From the NCBI GenBank assembly GCA_964019155.1, contig OZ025243.1, positions 24,630,944 through 24,694,943 on the forward strand: a stretch of 64,000 bases of DNA, in the 5' to 3' direction. The notes under the pieces were generated by a model, which did not search any database, was not told where the DNA came from, and saw nothing but the letters and a program-made list of their open reading frames with translations. Positions 11,590-20,584 of this stretch are shown in pieces; the stretch's first letter is position 1; each line of letters starts with the position of its first letter. The position numbers and the translations under genes were made by a program. This DNA comes from Osedax fenrisi. Its lineage: Eukaryota; Annelida; Polychaeta; Sabellida; Siboglinidae.

Positions 11590-11731
11590 CCAAGAAATCA
11601 ATCGCTCAGGAGTAATACGAGAAACCCGGAAGTACACACGGTACCCGGTAACACAGAAGAGCCAGTCATAGGATCATAGGGACCACAGGTTTATTTGTTC
11701 TATGATTATATTGTGCAGTGGACATTACCCA

Positions 11732-11963
11732 TTGTAAAATATTGTGTGATATAAATCGTGTATGATAAATTGTGGATTATCATAAGAAGATATAGTATTA
11801 AATACTGATTTATTATATTGATTATATTTATTATTATATATTATAATTGTGAAATATTGTGTGATATAAATCGTGTATGATAAATTGTGGATTATCATAA
11901 TAAGATATAGTATTAAATACTGATTTATTATATTGATTATATTTATTATTATATATTATAATT
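11732..11963 (+). repeat. ~115 bp tandem duplication in element leader
   Basis: Two nearly identical direct copies, each starting ATTGTGTGATATAAATCG and including TGTGGATTATCATAA. They differ at about one position before their ends. They lie in the leader between the primer binding site and gag. Confidence 0.85.
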
Positions 11964-12024
11964 GATTATATTTATATTTTATATTATTATTTATTATATT
12001 TAATCTTTATTTATATAATAGTTT

Positions 12025-13128
12025 ATGAAGTTAAGGTCGGGCACTATGACCGATACTAAAGATATAAAATTAGGAGTAGATGATACTTCGTATAATAAAT
12101 TAAGCATGTATGATGGTAGCAGTAGCGTTAAGATATGGTTAGACAGTGCCGATAGCTGTATAGCCATAAAAGGGTTGAAAGAGGATGCGGCGGCATCATA
12201 TATATTATATCACTTAGCAGGGCAGGCTAGAATAGAGGTATTAATGTTAGGGGAGGACTTAACTAAGGTAGATCAAATTAGGAAGGCATTATTAGATAGA
12301 TTCGAATTCGAAAATAGTATAAACGAAATAATATATAGAATTATGGCTAGGAAACAGAGTAGTGAGGAAGGAGTTATGGAATATTTAGATGCGATGTTAG
12401 GACTAGGGCTAGAATTGAAACAACAGGAGGAAAAATGGGAGGGAGTAGTTGTAGAAAGTATAAGGAAGAACTTAATATCTAATGAGTTGAGGAGGAGCCT
12501 TATTAATAAGAATGCTTTATCATTCAAGGAAATAAGAGATCATATTCGGAAATGGAATATTGTGGGGGATGATAGTAATGATGTAAATTGTTATAGAATA
12601 AATAGTGATATGTATAGAGGAAATAGTGATATGTATAGAGGAAATAGTGATATGTATAGAGGAAATAGTGATATGAGTAGAGGAAATAGTGATATGTATA
12701 GAGGAAATAGTGATATGTATAGAGGAAATAGTGATATGTATAGAGGAAATAGTGATATGAGTAGAGGAAATAGTGATATGTATAGAGGAAATGGTGACAT
12801 GAGTAGAGGAAATAGTGATATGAGTAGAGGAAATGGTGGTATATATAGAGGAAATAGTGATATGAGTACAGGAAATGGTGAAATGTATAGGGGAAATAGT
12901 GATATGAGTAGAGGAAATGGTGGTATGAGTAGAGGGAATGGTGGTATGTATAGAGGAAATGGTGTTATGTATAGAGGAAATAATGAGAGAGGTACATATA
13001 GAGAAAATAGTGCTATAAGTAGAGGGGGTTATATGGGATATAGAGGTAGACCAATACAATGCTATAGATGTGGCATGCATGGCCATTTAGCAAATGTCTG
13101 TAGAAATTTTTACAATTTTCCCAATTAA
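12025..13128 (+). CDS. gag: Gag polyprotein with heptad repeats and zinc knuckle
   Basis: 367 residues. Residues 1-185 form a retrotransposon Gag capsid-like region (MLGEDLTKVDQIRKALLDRF; MARKQSSEEGVMEYLDAM). Residues about 192-318 are some 18 tandem copies of a seven-residue unit NSDMYRG with variants NGGMSRG and NGDMSRG, from a 21 bp DNA repeat. A CCHC zinc knuckle follows (CYRCGMHGHLANVC). Gag coats and packages element RNA; the Arg/Gly-rich repeat may help bind RNA, which is inference. The TAA stop at 13126-13128 overlaps the pol frame, and the two are linked by a candidate frameshift signal. Confidence 0.93.
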   Translation: MKLRSGTMTDTKDIKLGVDDTSYNKLSMYDGSSSVKIWLDSADSCIAIKGLKEDAAASYILYHLAGQARIEVLMLGEDLTKVDQIRKALLDRFEFENSINEIIYRIMARKQSSEEGVMEYLDAMLGLGLELKQQEEKWEGVVVESIRKNLISNELRRSLINKNALSFKEIRDHIRKWNIVGDDSNDVNCYRINSDMYRGNSDMYRGNSDMYRGNSDMSRGNSDMYRGNSDMYRGNSDMYRGNSDMSRGNSDMYRGNGDMSRGNSDMSRGNGGIYRGNSDMSTGNGEMYRGNSDMSRGNGGMSRGNGGMYRGNGVMYRGNNERGTYRENSAISRGGYMGYRGRPIQCYRCGMHGHLANVCRNFYNFPN

Positions 13129-13151
13129 GTGCGCATTGGGAAAATTGTAAA
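13104..13151 (+). promoter_or_regulatory. Candidate -1 ribosomal frameshift signal (gag to pol)
   Basis: The gag frame reads AGA AAT TTT, giving slippery heptamer A AAT TTT at 13104-13110. The pol frame is -1 relative to gag and is open from 13104, just after a TAG at 13101-13103. A perfect hairpin follows: ACAATTTTCCCAAT at 13112-13125 pairs with ATTGGGAAAATTGT at 13135-13148, extendable to 17 pairs, with a 9-base loop holding most of the gag stop codon. The spacer is shorter than usual, so the base of the stem would have to melt. Confidence 0.75.
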
Positions 13152-16100
13152 CAGCGCGTTGGTTTAATAGGTAGTTGTGAAACAGTGAATATTAACATAG
13201 GACAACATACTTTAAATTGTACGTTAGACACCGGAAGTCAAGTATCAATTGTTCCATTGTGGTTTTTTGAAAAATTATATGGAGTAAAACTACAGACTAA
13301 ACCTGATTGGCTAATAGTTAAATCAGCAAGTGGAGATACTATGAAATATATAGGATATTTTATGACGGATATTAGAATTTCGGGTATAATAATTAGGAAT
13401 AAGGGATTTTTAGTTACGAATAATGATACATTAAAAATAATAGGTATGAATATATTAAGGGAACTAAGGTTTATAGGTAAACAGACAACGTTAGGAACAG
13501 GGGATAAAACGGTTAAGGTAAATGCATTAGAAATTCATAAGAGATTAATAAATGAGGATATACATATAGATAGTAATACGAGAAAGTTATTAGAAAATTT
13601 ATTAAATAAATATGAGGATATATTTGCAGTAAGTGGTATTAATTCTCCTTCATCTGCTGGTAGTCATCGTATAAGGACGATAAATGACATACCAGTATGT
13701 CAACCTTACAGAAGGATTCCTCCAACTGAAGTGAAAGCAGTCAAAGATCATATAAATAATCTAATAAGGGAAGGAGTTATAGAAGAATCATCAAGTATGT
13801 ATTCCAGTCCTATTGTGTTAGTTAAAAAGAAATCTGGAGAACTAAGAATGTGCGTGGATTATCGTAAACTAAATGCGAAAGTGGTAAGAGATCAATATCC
13901 ATTACCTAGAGTTGACGATTCGTTGGACGCTGTAGCAGGGTCAATATGGTTTACCACACTTGATCTAAAGTCAGCATATAGTCAGATACCTGTAATACCA
14001 GAGGACCAAAACAAAACCGCATTTTCGACACCGTTTGGTCTTTATAATTTTAAAAGGATGCCATTTGGTCTTGCAAATGCACCAGCAACTTTCCAAAGAA
14101 TAATGGCCAATTTATTTAGGAGAGAGTTAATGCAGGGAGTAATATGTTATTTAGATGATATCCTTATATATTCACATACAATTGAAGAACATCTCAAACT
14201 AATAGAAATTGTACTAGAAAGACTCCAATCTGTAAATCTTCGATTAAACAGTGAAAAATGCTCGTGGTTCCATAAATCAGTTAGTTTTCTAGGACATATA
14301 ATTTCAGAAGATGGGATAGCGACAGATGACGATAAACTAAAAGTAGTTAGAGATTGGGAGAAACCACAAACGATTAAACAATTACGTTCATTTATAGGTT
14401 TTGCCTCTTATTATGGTAAATTTATACCTAAATTTACTAGTCTATGTAGACCACTACATGAATTGATTATAGAGAAGAATAATGAGAGAGGTACAGTAAT
14501 AGGGAGGAGATCAAGTACTAAGATTGAATTAGTGTGGAGTATAGAAGCATTAGAAGCTTTTGAGAATCTGAAAATCAAATTGTGTTCAACACCAATACTG
14601 GGATACCCAGATTATCATAGGAAATTCAGATTAGATATAGATGCTTCAGACTATGGATTAGGAGCGGTTTTGAGCCAGGAATGTAAAGGAAAAATGAAGG
14701 TTATATCATATGCTAGTAAAACGGTACCAAAAAGTTGGAGGAAGCCTGATTATTCTTCGAAACGGTTAGAGTTTAACGCCCTGGTATGGGCAGTAACAAA
14801 GAAATTTAATCATTATTTGATTGGAACCGAATGTGATGTATATACCGATAATATTGCACTATCATATATAAATTCAACACATAAATTAAGTGCTTATGAA
14901 CAGAGAGGAGTTTCGAAATTAGCCCCTTTCAAACTAAATTATATATATAGAAAGGGAAGGGAGAACGTAAACGCGGATGCATTATCCAGATTAAATAATG
15001 TAGAAGTTAATTCGAAGGGTTTGGTAGTAATAGACAAAGTAAGTAATACTGACCTAGGTACAGACTTAATACCAATGTTCAGTAGAGAGGAGATCATTAG
15101 TAAACAGAAAGAGGATGATGAACTATGTGCGATACGAGAAAAAGTAGAAAAAGGTAATACAAAATTTGAAATAATAGATGGTGTTTTATTTGCGAATAGA
15201 TGGGGAAATGAAGCATGTAGGAGGATTATGATTCCAAGATCCTTAATATTTCAGATATTAGAAGGAATACACGATGGCTGTGGACACCAAGGTATAGAAA
15301 GGGTAATTCATAGAGTTAATTTAGAAATGAATTGGAAAGGGAAATATAAAGATATCCGTGATTACATTAGAGGATGTACAGTATGCAACAAAAGTAAGGG
15401 AGTAGGAGATGGGCCCGTAAAAATGGGAAGGTTATCAGCGAGTAGACCACTAGAGATGATATCAATAGATTTCATAACTGTTGACAAATCATTAGACGGT
15501 AGAGATTCAATTTTAGTAATCACAGATATCTTTACTAAATTTACAAAGGCTGTTGCCACTAGAAATCAATCTGCTTTAACAGTGGCAAAAGTTATTTTAA
15601 ATGAGTGGATATATAATTTCGGAATACCCGAAAGAATACATTCAGATCAAGGAAGGAATTTTGTTTCATCTTTAATAAAGGAACTATGTATGTTATTATG
15701 TATTAATCAAAGCAAAACAACATCTTACCACCCAGCCGGTAATGGTCAAACTGAAAGAATGAATAGAACCCTGTTATCATTACTAAGATCGTTATCTGAA
15801 GAAAAAAAATCTAAATGGCCACTATACCTGAATGAGTTAATTCATGCATATAATATACTAGAACATTCATCCACTGGTTACTCACCATTCTTCTTAATGT
15901 TCGGGAGAGAAGAGAGAATACCGATACAACAGAAAATATTAGGTAATATAAACAGATGTAAGGATGACTGGATAATAGGAATGGGTAAGAGGATCATTGA
16001 AACTAAGTACAAAGTAAATATAGCTTTAGAAAAAGCATGGAAGAAGAGGAGTGATGGAATAAATGGTAAAGTAGTAGATACTCGATTATATTATGGAGAT

Positions 16101-16289
16101 AAGGTAAGAATTAAGAGAAGAGAACTAGGGAGGAAGAAACTGATGAACATATGGTCCGACAATATCTGGAGTGTGGTAAGAAGAATGGGAACGAATGAAA
16201 CTTATGAAATAGAAACGGGAGATGGAAAATCGAAGGTATTACACCGCAGTAATATGAAGAAAATGGAAGTTAATATAGAAAGAATGTAA
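13104..16289 (+). CDS. pol: Pol polyprotein (protease, RT, RNase H, integrase)
   Basis: The open frame begins at 13104; its first ATG is 13185, giving 1034 residues from there. Positions from that Met: aspartic protease LDTGSQ at 14-19; reverse transcriptase catalytic YLDDIL at about 321; RNase H DIDASDYGLGA at about 483; integrase zinc-binding HHCC (HDGCGHQG to CTVCNK) at about 695-732; integrase core Asp in SIDFIT near 759, Asp in HSDQG near 819, Glu in TERM 36 residues later, a D-35-E spacing. The C-terminus (LHRSNMKKM) lacks a chromodomain. No stop or frameshift is present. It is probably made as a Gag-Pol fusion by -1 frameshifting rather than from its own ATG. Confidence 0.95.
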   Translation, partial: KFLQFSQLSAHWENCKQRVGLIGSCETVNINIGQHTLNCTLDTGSQVSIVPLWFFEKLYGVKLQTKPDWLIVKSASGDTMKYIGYFMTDIRISGIIIRNKGFLVTNNDTLKIIGMNILRELRFIGKQTTLGTGDKTVKVNALEIHKRLINEDIHIDSNTRKLLENLLNKYEDIFAVSGINSPSSAGSHRIRTINDIPVCQPYRRIPPTEVKAVKDHINNLIREGVIEESSSMYSSPIVLVKKKSGELRMCVDYRKLNAKVVRDQYPLPRVDDSLDAVAGSIWFTTLDLKSAYSQIPVIPEDQNKTAFSTPFGLYNFKRMPFGLANAPATFQRIMANLFRRELMQGVICYLDDILIYSHTIEEHLKLIEIVLERLQSVNLRLNSEKCSWFHKSVSFLGHIISEDGIATDDDKLKVVRDWEKPQTIKQLRSFIGFASYYGKFIPKFTSLCRPLHELIIEKNNERGTVIGRRSSTKIELVWSIEALEAFENLKIKLCSTPILGYPDYHRKFRLDIDASDYGLGAVLSQECKGKMKVISYASKTVPKSWRKPDYSSKRLEFNALVWAVTKKFNHYLIGTECDVYTDNIALSYINSTHKLSAYEQRGVSKLAPFKLNYIYRKGRENVNADALSRLNNVEVNSKGLVVIDKVSNTDLGTDLIPMFSREEIISKQKEDDELCAIREKVEKGNTKFEIIDGVLFANRWGNEACRRIMIPRSLIFQILEGIHDGCGHQGIERVIHRVNLEMNWKGKYKDIRDYIRGCTVCNKSKGVGDGPVKMGRLSASRPLEMISIDFITVDKSLDGRDSILVITDIFTKFTKAVATRNQSALTVAKVILNEWIYNFGIPERIHSDQGRNFVSSLIKELCMLLCINQSKTTSYHPAGNGQTERMNRTLLSLLRSLSEEKKSKWPLYLNELIHAYNILEHSSTGYSPFFLMFGREERIPIQQKILGNINRCKDDWIIGMGKRIIETKYKVNIALEKAWKKRSDGINGKVVDTRLYYGDKVRIKRRELGRKKLMNIWSDNIWSVVRRMGTNETYEIETGDGKSKVLHRSNMKKMEVNIERM

Positions 16290-16299
16290 TAGTAGTGTG

Positions 16300-16478
16300 A
16301 ATTTATTTTGTTTGGGGGTGAATGAGCTTATCTTTATTATTTTTATTTTTATGAGTGAGTTTATTTTTATTATTTTTTGTTTATTTTGTTTCGGGGTGAG
16401 CGTAATCGTTTGTATTGTTAATTTGAGTGAGTGAGTTTATTTTTATTTTATTTTTGTTTATTTTTGTTTGGGGGTGAG
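16300..16478 (+). repeat. Polypurine tract region with tandem repeats
   Basis: Three degenerate copies of a TTTATTTTTGTTTGGGGGTGAGTG-like unit end near 16325, 16402 and 16478 (motif GGGGGTGA or CGGGGTGAG). The last, GGGGGTGAG, abuts the 3' LTR and is the likely polypurine tract. Confidence 0.7.
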
Positions 16479-16800
16479 TGTAACCGTGTAACTAGTTACA
16501 TGTTATGTTATTGTTATTATTATTGAAAGTATAAATGGATGTTATGTAATATTATGTAATAGTGTGATTGAGAAATGATTTGTATTTAATAGTGTGATGA
16601 TATATATTTAATAGTGTGATTGTGAAATGATGTGTATCTGAGCGTGACGGTGAATAGTATAAATGCGTGTGCACATGGGTAATGAAAACAATGCCAATAT
16701 AATCATAAAATAAATAAGATCTAAGAAACAACACGATTGATAACATAGTAAGTAAATTATATTTACTTCTTGGATCGCGAACCCAGCCGGCAAGGCTACA
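16479..16800 (+). repeat. 3' LTR
   Basis: 322 bp, same ends and sequence as the 5' LTR. Followed by TATA, matching the four bases before the 5' LTR. Confidence 0.95.
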
Positions 16801-17542
16801 TATATTATATAACTTATAACTATAAAATTGTACATCTAACTTCCGAAAATCTCTATATCCGTATTGCTTATTATAATTTCCTAATTTCTTAAAAGATTGT
16901 TCTAAGCAGAAAAGCATAAATAATGTAAGTGGTGATAATTAATTAAAAATCTAGCAACATAGATTATTAGAAATTAAAACATATTACTATACAATTAAAA
17001 GTGTACCTGTAGTTAATTCCACGGGTTATTATATAATGATATATATTTAGTAAATGATGTACATGTACATCTATATCTACCTACTGTATAATTTATACAT
17101 GTCTACCTACCATATGTCTACCACATAGGTTTTTCGATATCTATACGATTTATTAAATTAATTGGTTCATTCGATTTAATAACATTTTTAAAATCATATG
17201 TTTTAGTTATCTTATTATCGTTATTATCATTTTAAAATAAATCATCTTAGCTTATTAATCATCTTATAGTTTCATATATATATATATATATATACAGGCG
17301 ACAACAATTGGAGAGTATCCATGTTATTGTGAATCCCCTTACGATAAGTCAACACACGTAATATAATCTATAAACGAAAAGAGGAACCATTGTCTTATAA
17401 TCAATAATAATACCTATTTATATTTTATATATATATATTATATATTGTGACATTTGTGATATTGTGCAATATATATATATTTATTATACAGGAATCAATA
17501 AATTGGTATGTAATATATTACTATTAGGTATACCTACTAGGT
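16801..17542. other. Non-repeat gap with possible short exons
   Basis: Mostly AT-rich. On the minus strand 16897-16838 has an acceptor-like TTTCTGCTTAG, then a frame reading QSFKKLGNYNKQYGYRDF, then a GTTAGA donor. On the plus strand 17295-17357 has an acceptor-like TATACAG followed by ATTIGEYPCYCESPYDKST. Either could be an exon of an unrecognised gene. Neither is supported by a family match. Confidence 0.25.
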
Positions 17543-17543
17543 A

Positions 17544-18463
17544 GGGGAAAGTCCCCGATTACCGACCCTCTCCTAATACCGACCCCCTCTCGTATCTCAG
17601 TAACTATAATAGATATCAAAAAATAATATATACACGAACTGTTAGTAATTTAATGATACATATGAATAAGTATTTTATTTTAACAAATATTTAATCCTAC
17701 AATTAATCCTACAATTGTTATTTGATAAAATGTAATATTCTGTTTTTACTTTTTAAATATTTGAATAATAACTTTTTTTAAATCATTGTAAATACTTTAT
17801 TAATTAAAAGAAAACTAAATACTGCCGTAACTAAAATATCTTAATTATAGCAACCCATATGATTTTCCTAATACCGACCCCCTAAATTACCTAAATTACC
17901 CTAATACCGACCCCCATGTGATTTATAATATCCAATCAAAATAGATCAGTATTTTACTTTAAAATATGTCATAAGTTGTTTGTTTATCATTGATATAGAT
18001 TAAGGATTCATGATTCCATTATATTATATATATATACTGATTAATAACTAAATATTAAATAATAATATATACTATTTTAATATAATTACTATAAAGTTTA
18101 AATTTAAATTTAATATTACTATTAAAACATAAATTCAATAAAAAATAATTGCGTGAATGTTATAATTAATTATATTTATTAATATCTACTATGTTGATTG
18201 GATATTATAATACTAAAAGTATGTATACCACGATTATTTTAGGGGGTCGGTAATAGGAGAAGGGGGTCGGTATTAGGAACATGTATCCGATTACCGACCC
18301 CGCTGTTTATTCTTGTAAATATAATGATATCAAAAATTTAAAATATCCATATTATTCATTGCCATGATATTACCCTATTTACAAAATTTCAAATAAATAT
18401 ATTTAATATTGAATAAGTTATTACAAATAATCATTTAGGGGTCCGTAATCGGGGACTTTCCCC
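17544..18463 (+). mobile_element. MITE, ACCGACCCC family, copy 1
   Basis: About 920 bp flanked by TA on both sides. Terminal inverted repeats start GGGGAAAGTCCCCGATTAC. Motifs ACCGACCCC/GGGGTCGGT recur inside in both orientations. A closely similar copy lies at 25813-26773. No transposase is encoded. TA target duplication fits mobilisation by a Tc1/mariner-type or other TA-targeting transposase. Confidence 0.9.
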
Positions 18464-18469
18464 TATATA

Positions 18470-18511
18470 TTATATACTTCTCAATGGTTATAACCATTGA
18501 GAAGTATATAA
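18470..18511. repeat. 42 bp perfect palindrome
   Basis: TACTTCTCAATGGTTA and its exact reverse complement meet with no spacer six bases after the MITE end. It would form a cruciform or hairpin. Confidence 0.9.
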
Positions 18512-18910
18512 GTAGCTACTTATACATTAAATAGTATAACCAATGGACATTGTCCAAACGATGATGGGTTTAATGAAATTAGTTATTAAAATTAATTAAT
18601 ATACGAATTAATTTACCATCATTTAGCTTATTTGATAATTTTTTTATAATTTAATAATAAGTATTTAATCATATTATAACCATAGATACAAATAAAGCCT
18701 TCATTTATATCGAAGATTATAACTAGTATTAATAATAACATGGATATAAGGATACTATATAAGGATACTATATATATATATATATATACTATATAAGGAT
18801 ATAGTAGGATATATATATATATATATATATAACAACTTATATATTCTTGAATTATAAGTTAGAATAGGTTATAATATTTAATAACTCACCTAATTTAATT
18901 AGTTATTATA

Positions 18911-18950
<40 letters not shown>

Positions 18951-19218
18951 TATGATAATTAATAATATTATAACTATTTGGTTAGTTATGTAGTTTAATA
19001 GGTATAGTATACTTATAAGTGTTAATCAAGTATATTAACCTAGTTTTCATATGTATAGTATAGTATATTTTATTTGATATGAGTATAAATTGTAATTATT
19101 CATTAGGGTGATGATTTATTTAATAATAATAATAATATGAGTATACCATACATAGTATATATAGTATACTATACAATTATGTATCTATAGAAATTATTCT
19201 ACCTGTAGAAGTATAATA

Positions 19219-19266
<48 letters not shown>

Positions 19267-19575
19267 CTATTGGTACATATTATAAATTAATTCTTATATA
19301 ATACGGGTACTGATATGCAATTTAACAATGATGTTTAACAAATAAATATGTTAATTTATATATTTCCTATTTGAACATAATCAATACCCTAATATTATAA
19401 AGTATGTGAATTTCCAATACATGTAATAGGATACATCACCTACATCACCAACAAGTTGCATACATTTTATATAGTAGTGTAATATAGTAAAAAGTGATTG
19501 TTTCAATGTAGTATATAATAAAGTATATCATATAAAGGGTAATAATGTTATATGGAAAATAGAGGTATACCAAAC

Positions 19576-19619
<44 letters not shown>

Positions 19620-19677
19620 TCACAATTTATGCGATCTATAAAATATAGGTTATTATAAATGTAAACTGTTAACTGTA
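18512..19677. other. AT-rich, no gene seen
   Basis: Simple AT-rich sequence with TA tracts near 18774-18832, 18913-18946, 19223-19263 and 19581-19618. I see no exon pattern and no element ends. Confidence 0.6.
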
Positions 19678-20157
19678 CACTGTTAACAATTAGGGTACAG
19701 CGAATTCAATTTATAGAGTACAGATGGTTAAAATATCACAACAATTTACCATGTACCCTAAATAGGGTGCACAACTTTTAAACTCACTAGGATACAATAT
19801 ATATATATATATATTTTTAGGGTACATATATGTTAAATATGTGGGTGTATGACTGTTAAATGCACTAGGGTACACTCAATATATGTATTAGGGTACATCT
19901 ATGTTAAATATTAGGGTACGTGATTATTATATTTACATATAATGCAATTCAATTATGGTACATATCATACAATTGCATTAGGGTACACGGTATCATATAC
20001 TTAGGGTACAACCAGCTACAACGCTTTAGGGTACAGTTTGATTATGTTTAGGGTACTGATCGTATTTATTCAAATTGTACCCTAATTAGGGTACGGCTAT
20101 GGTGACACTACCCATACCCTAAAAAAGGCACTCACTGTACCCTAATTTTTAACAGTG
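19678..20157. mobile_element. MITE with TAGGGTAC repeats
   Basis: Ends are inverted repeats CACTGTTAA(C/A)AATTAGGGTACAG flanked by TA on both sides. The interior carries about a dozen TAGGGTAC/GTACCCTA motifs in both orientations. About 480 bp, non-coding. A truncated relative lies at 47030-47167. Confidence 0.85.
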
Positions 20158-20212
20158 TATGTTAGTTAATTATGATATCAATTAATTTGTAGATGGGTTA
20201 AGTAAGTTACGT

Positions 20213-20248
<36 letters not shown>

Positions 20249-20580
20249 TATAATACCTTTTTGCTTGTGTTTGTTTCTGCTTTGTTTATTATGTGAAATA
20301 TATAATAATTTATTACAAAATATTTAAAATTAAAATTAAAATTTTATTTCGAATATTATTTGTCAATACGAATCACAATCCTATAATTATGTTTATATAA
20401 CTAGTTGTTAACACTCACCTACAATATGAGTTTATAACATCATTATGTAGTATACGTATTAGTACATAGACTAGTTAACCTAGTATAGGTATTAGAAATG
20501 TCCTACACTAAGTGTACTTAATTTGAATATCGTTCGATACTTACAAACGATTGTCAAATATATATATATATATATTTACT
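20158..20580. other. AT-rich spacer
   Basis: AT-rich with TA tracts at 20217-20246 and 20560-20577, the latter directly beside the LINE 3' tail. No gene seen. Confidence 0.6.
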
Positions 20581-20584
20581 TAGC

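Larger units (their letters stand above)
11248..16800 (+). mobile_element. Complete Ty3/gypsy-like LTR retrotransposon
   Basis: A full element: 322 bp LTRs at each end, primer binding site, leader, gag, pol (protease, RT, RNase H, integrase) and polypurine tract. Target duplication is TATA (11244-11247 and 16801-16804). By eye the LTRs are identical over their full length and both ORFs are open, so insertion should be recent and the copy may be competent. Domain order PR-RT-RH-IN places it in the Metaviridae type. It has no envelope ORF and no chromodomain that I can see. It lies between the annexin promoter side and a stretch of MITEs. Confidence 0.95.

Noticed and set aside
11321..11637. 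Minus-strand frames in both LTRs, one extending to 16917
   Set aside because: They repeat because the LTRs repeat; no domain, and they cross the LTR boundary.
12520..13086. Long minus-strand Ile/Ser/Thr-rich frames opposite gag
   Set aside because: Produced by the 21 bp repeat read on the wrong strand; gag itself has clear domains.
17544..18463. CRISPR-like array from repeated ACCGACCCC
   Set aside because: Short motifs in both orientations at irregular spacing in eukaryotic DNA with transposon ends.
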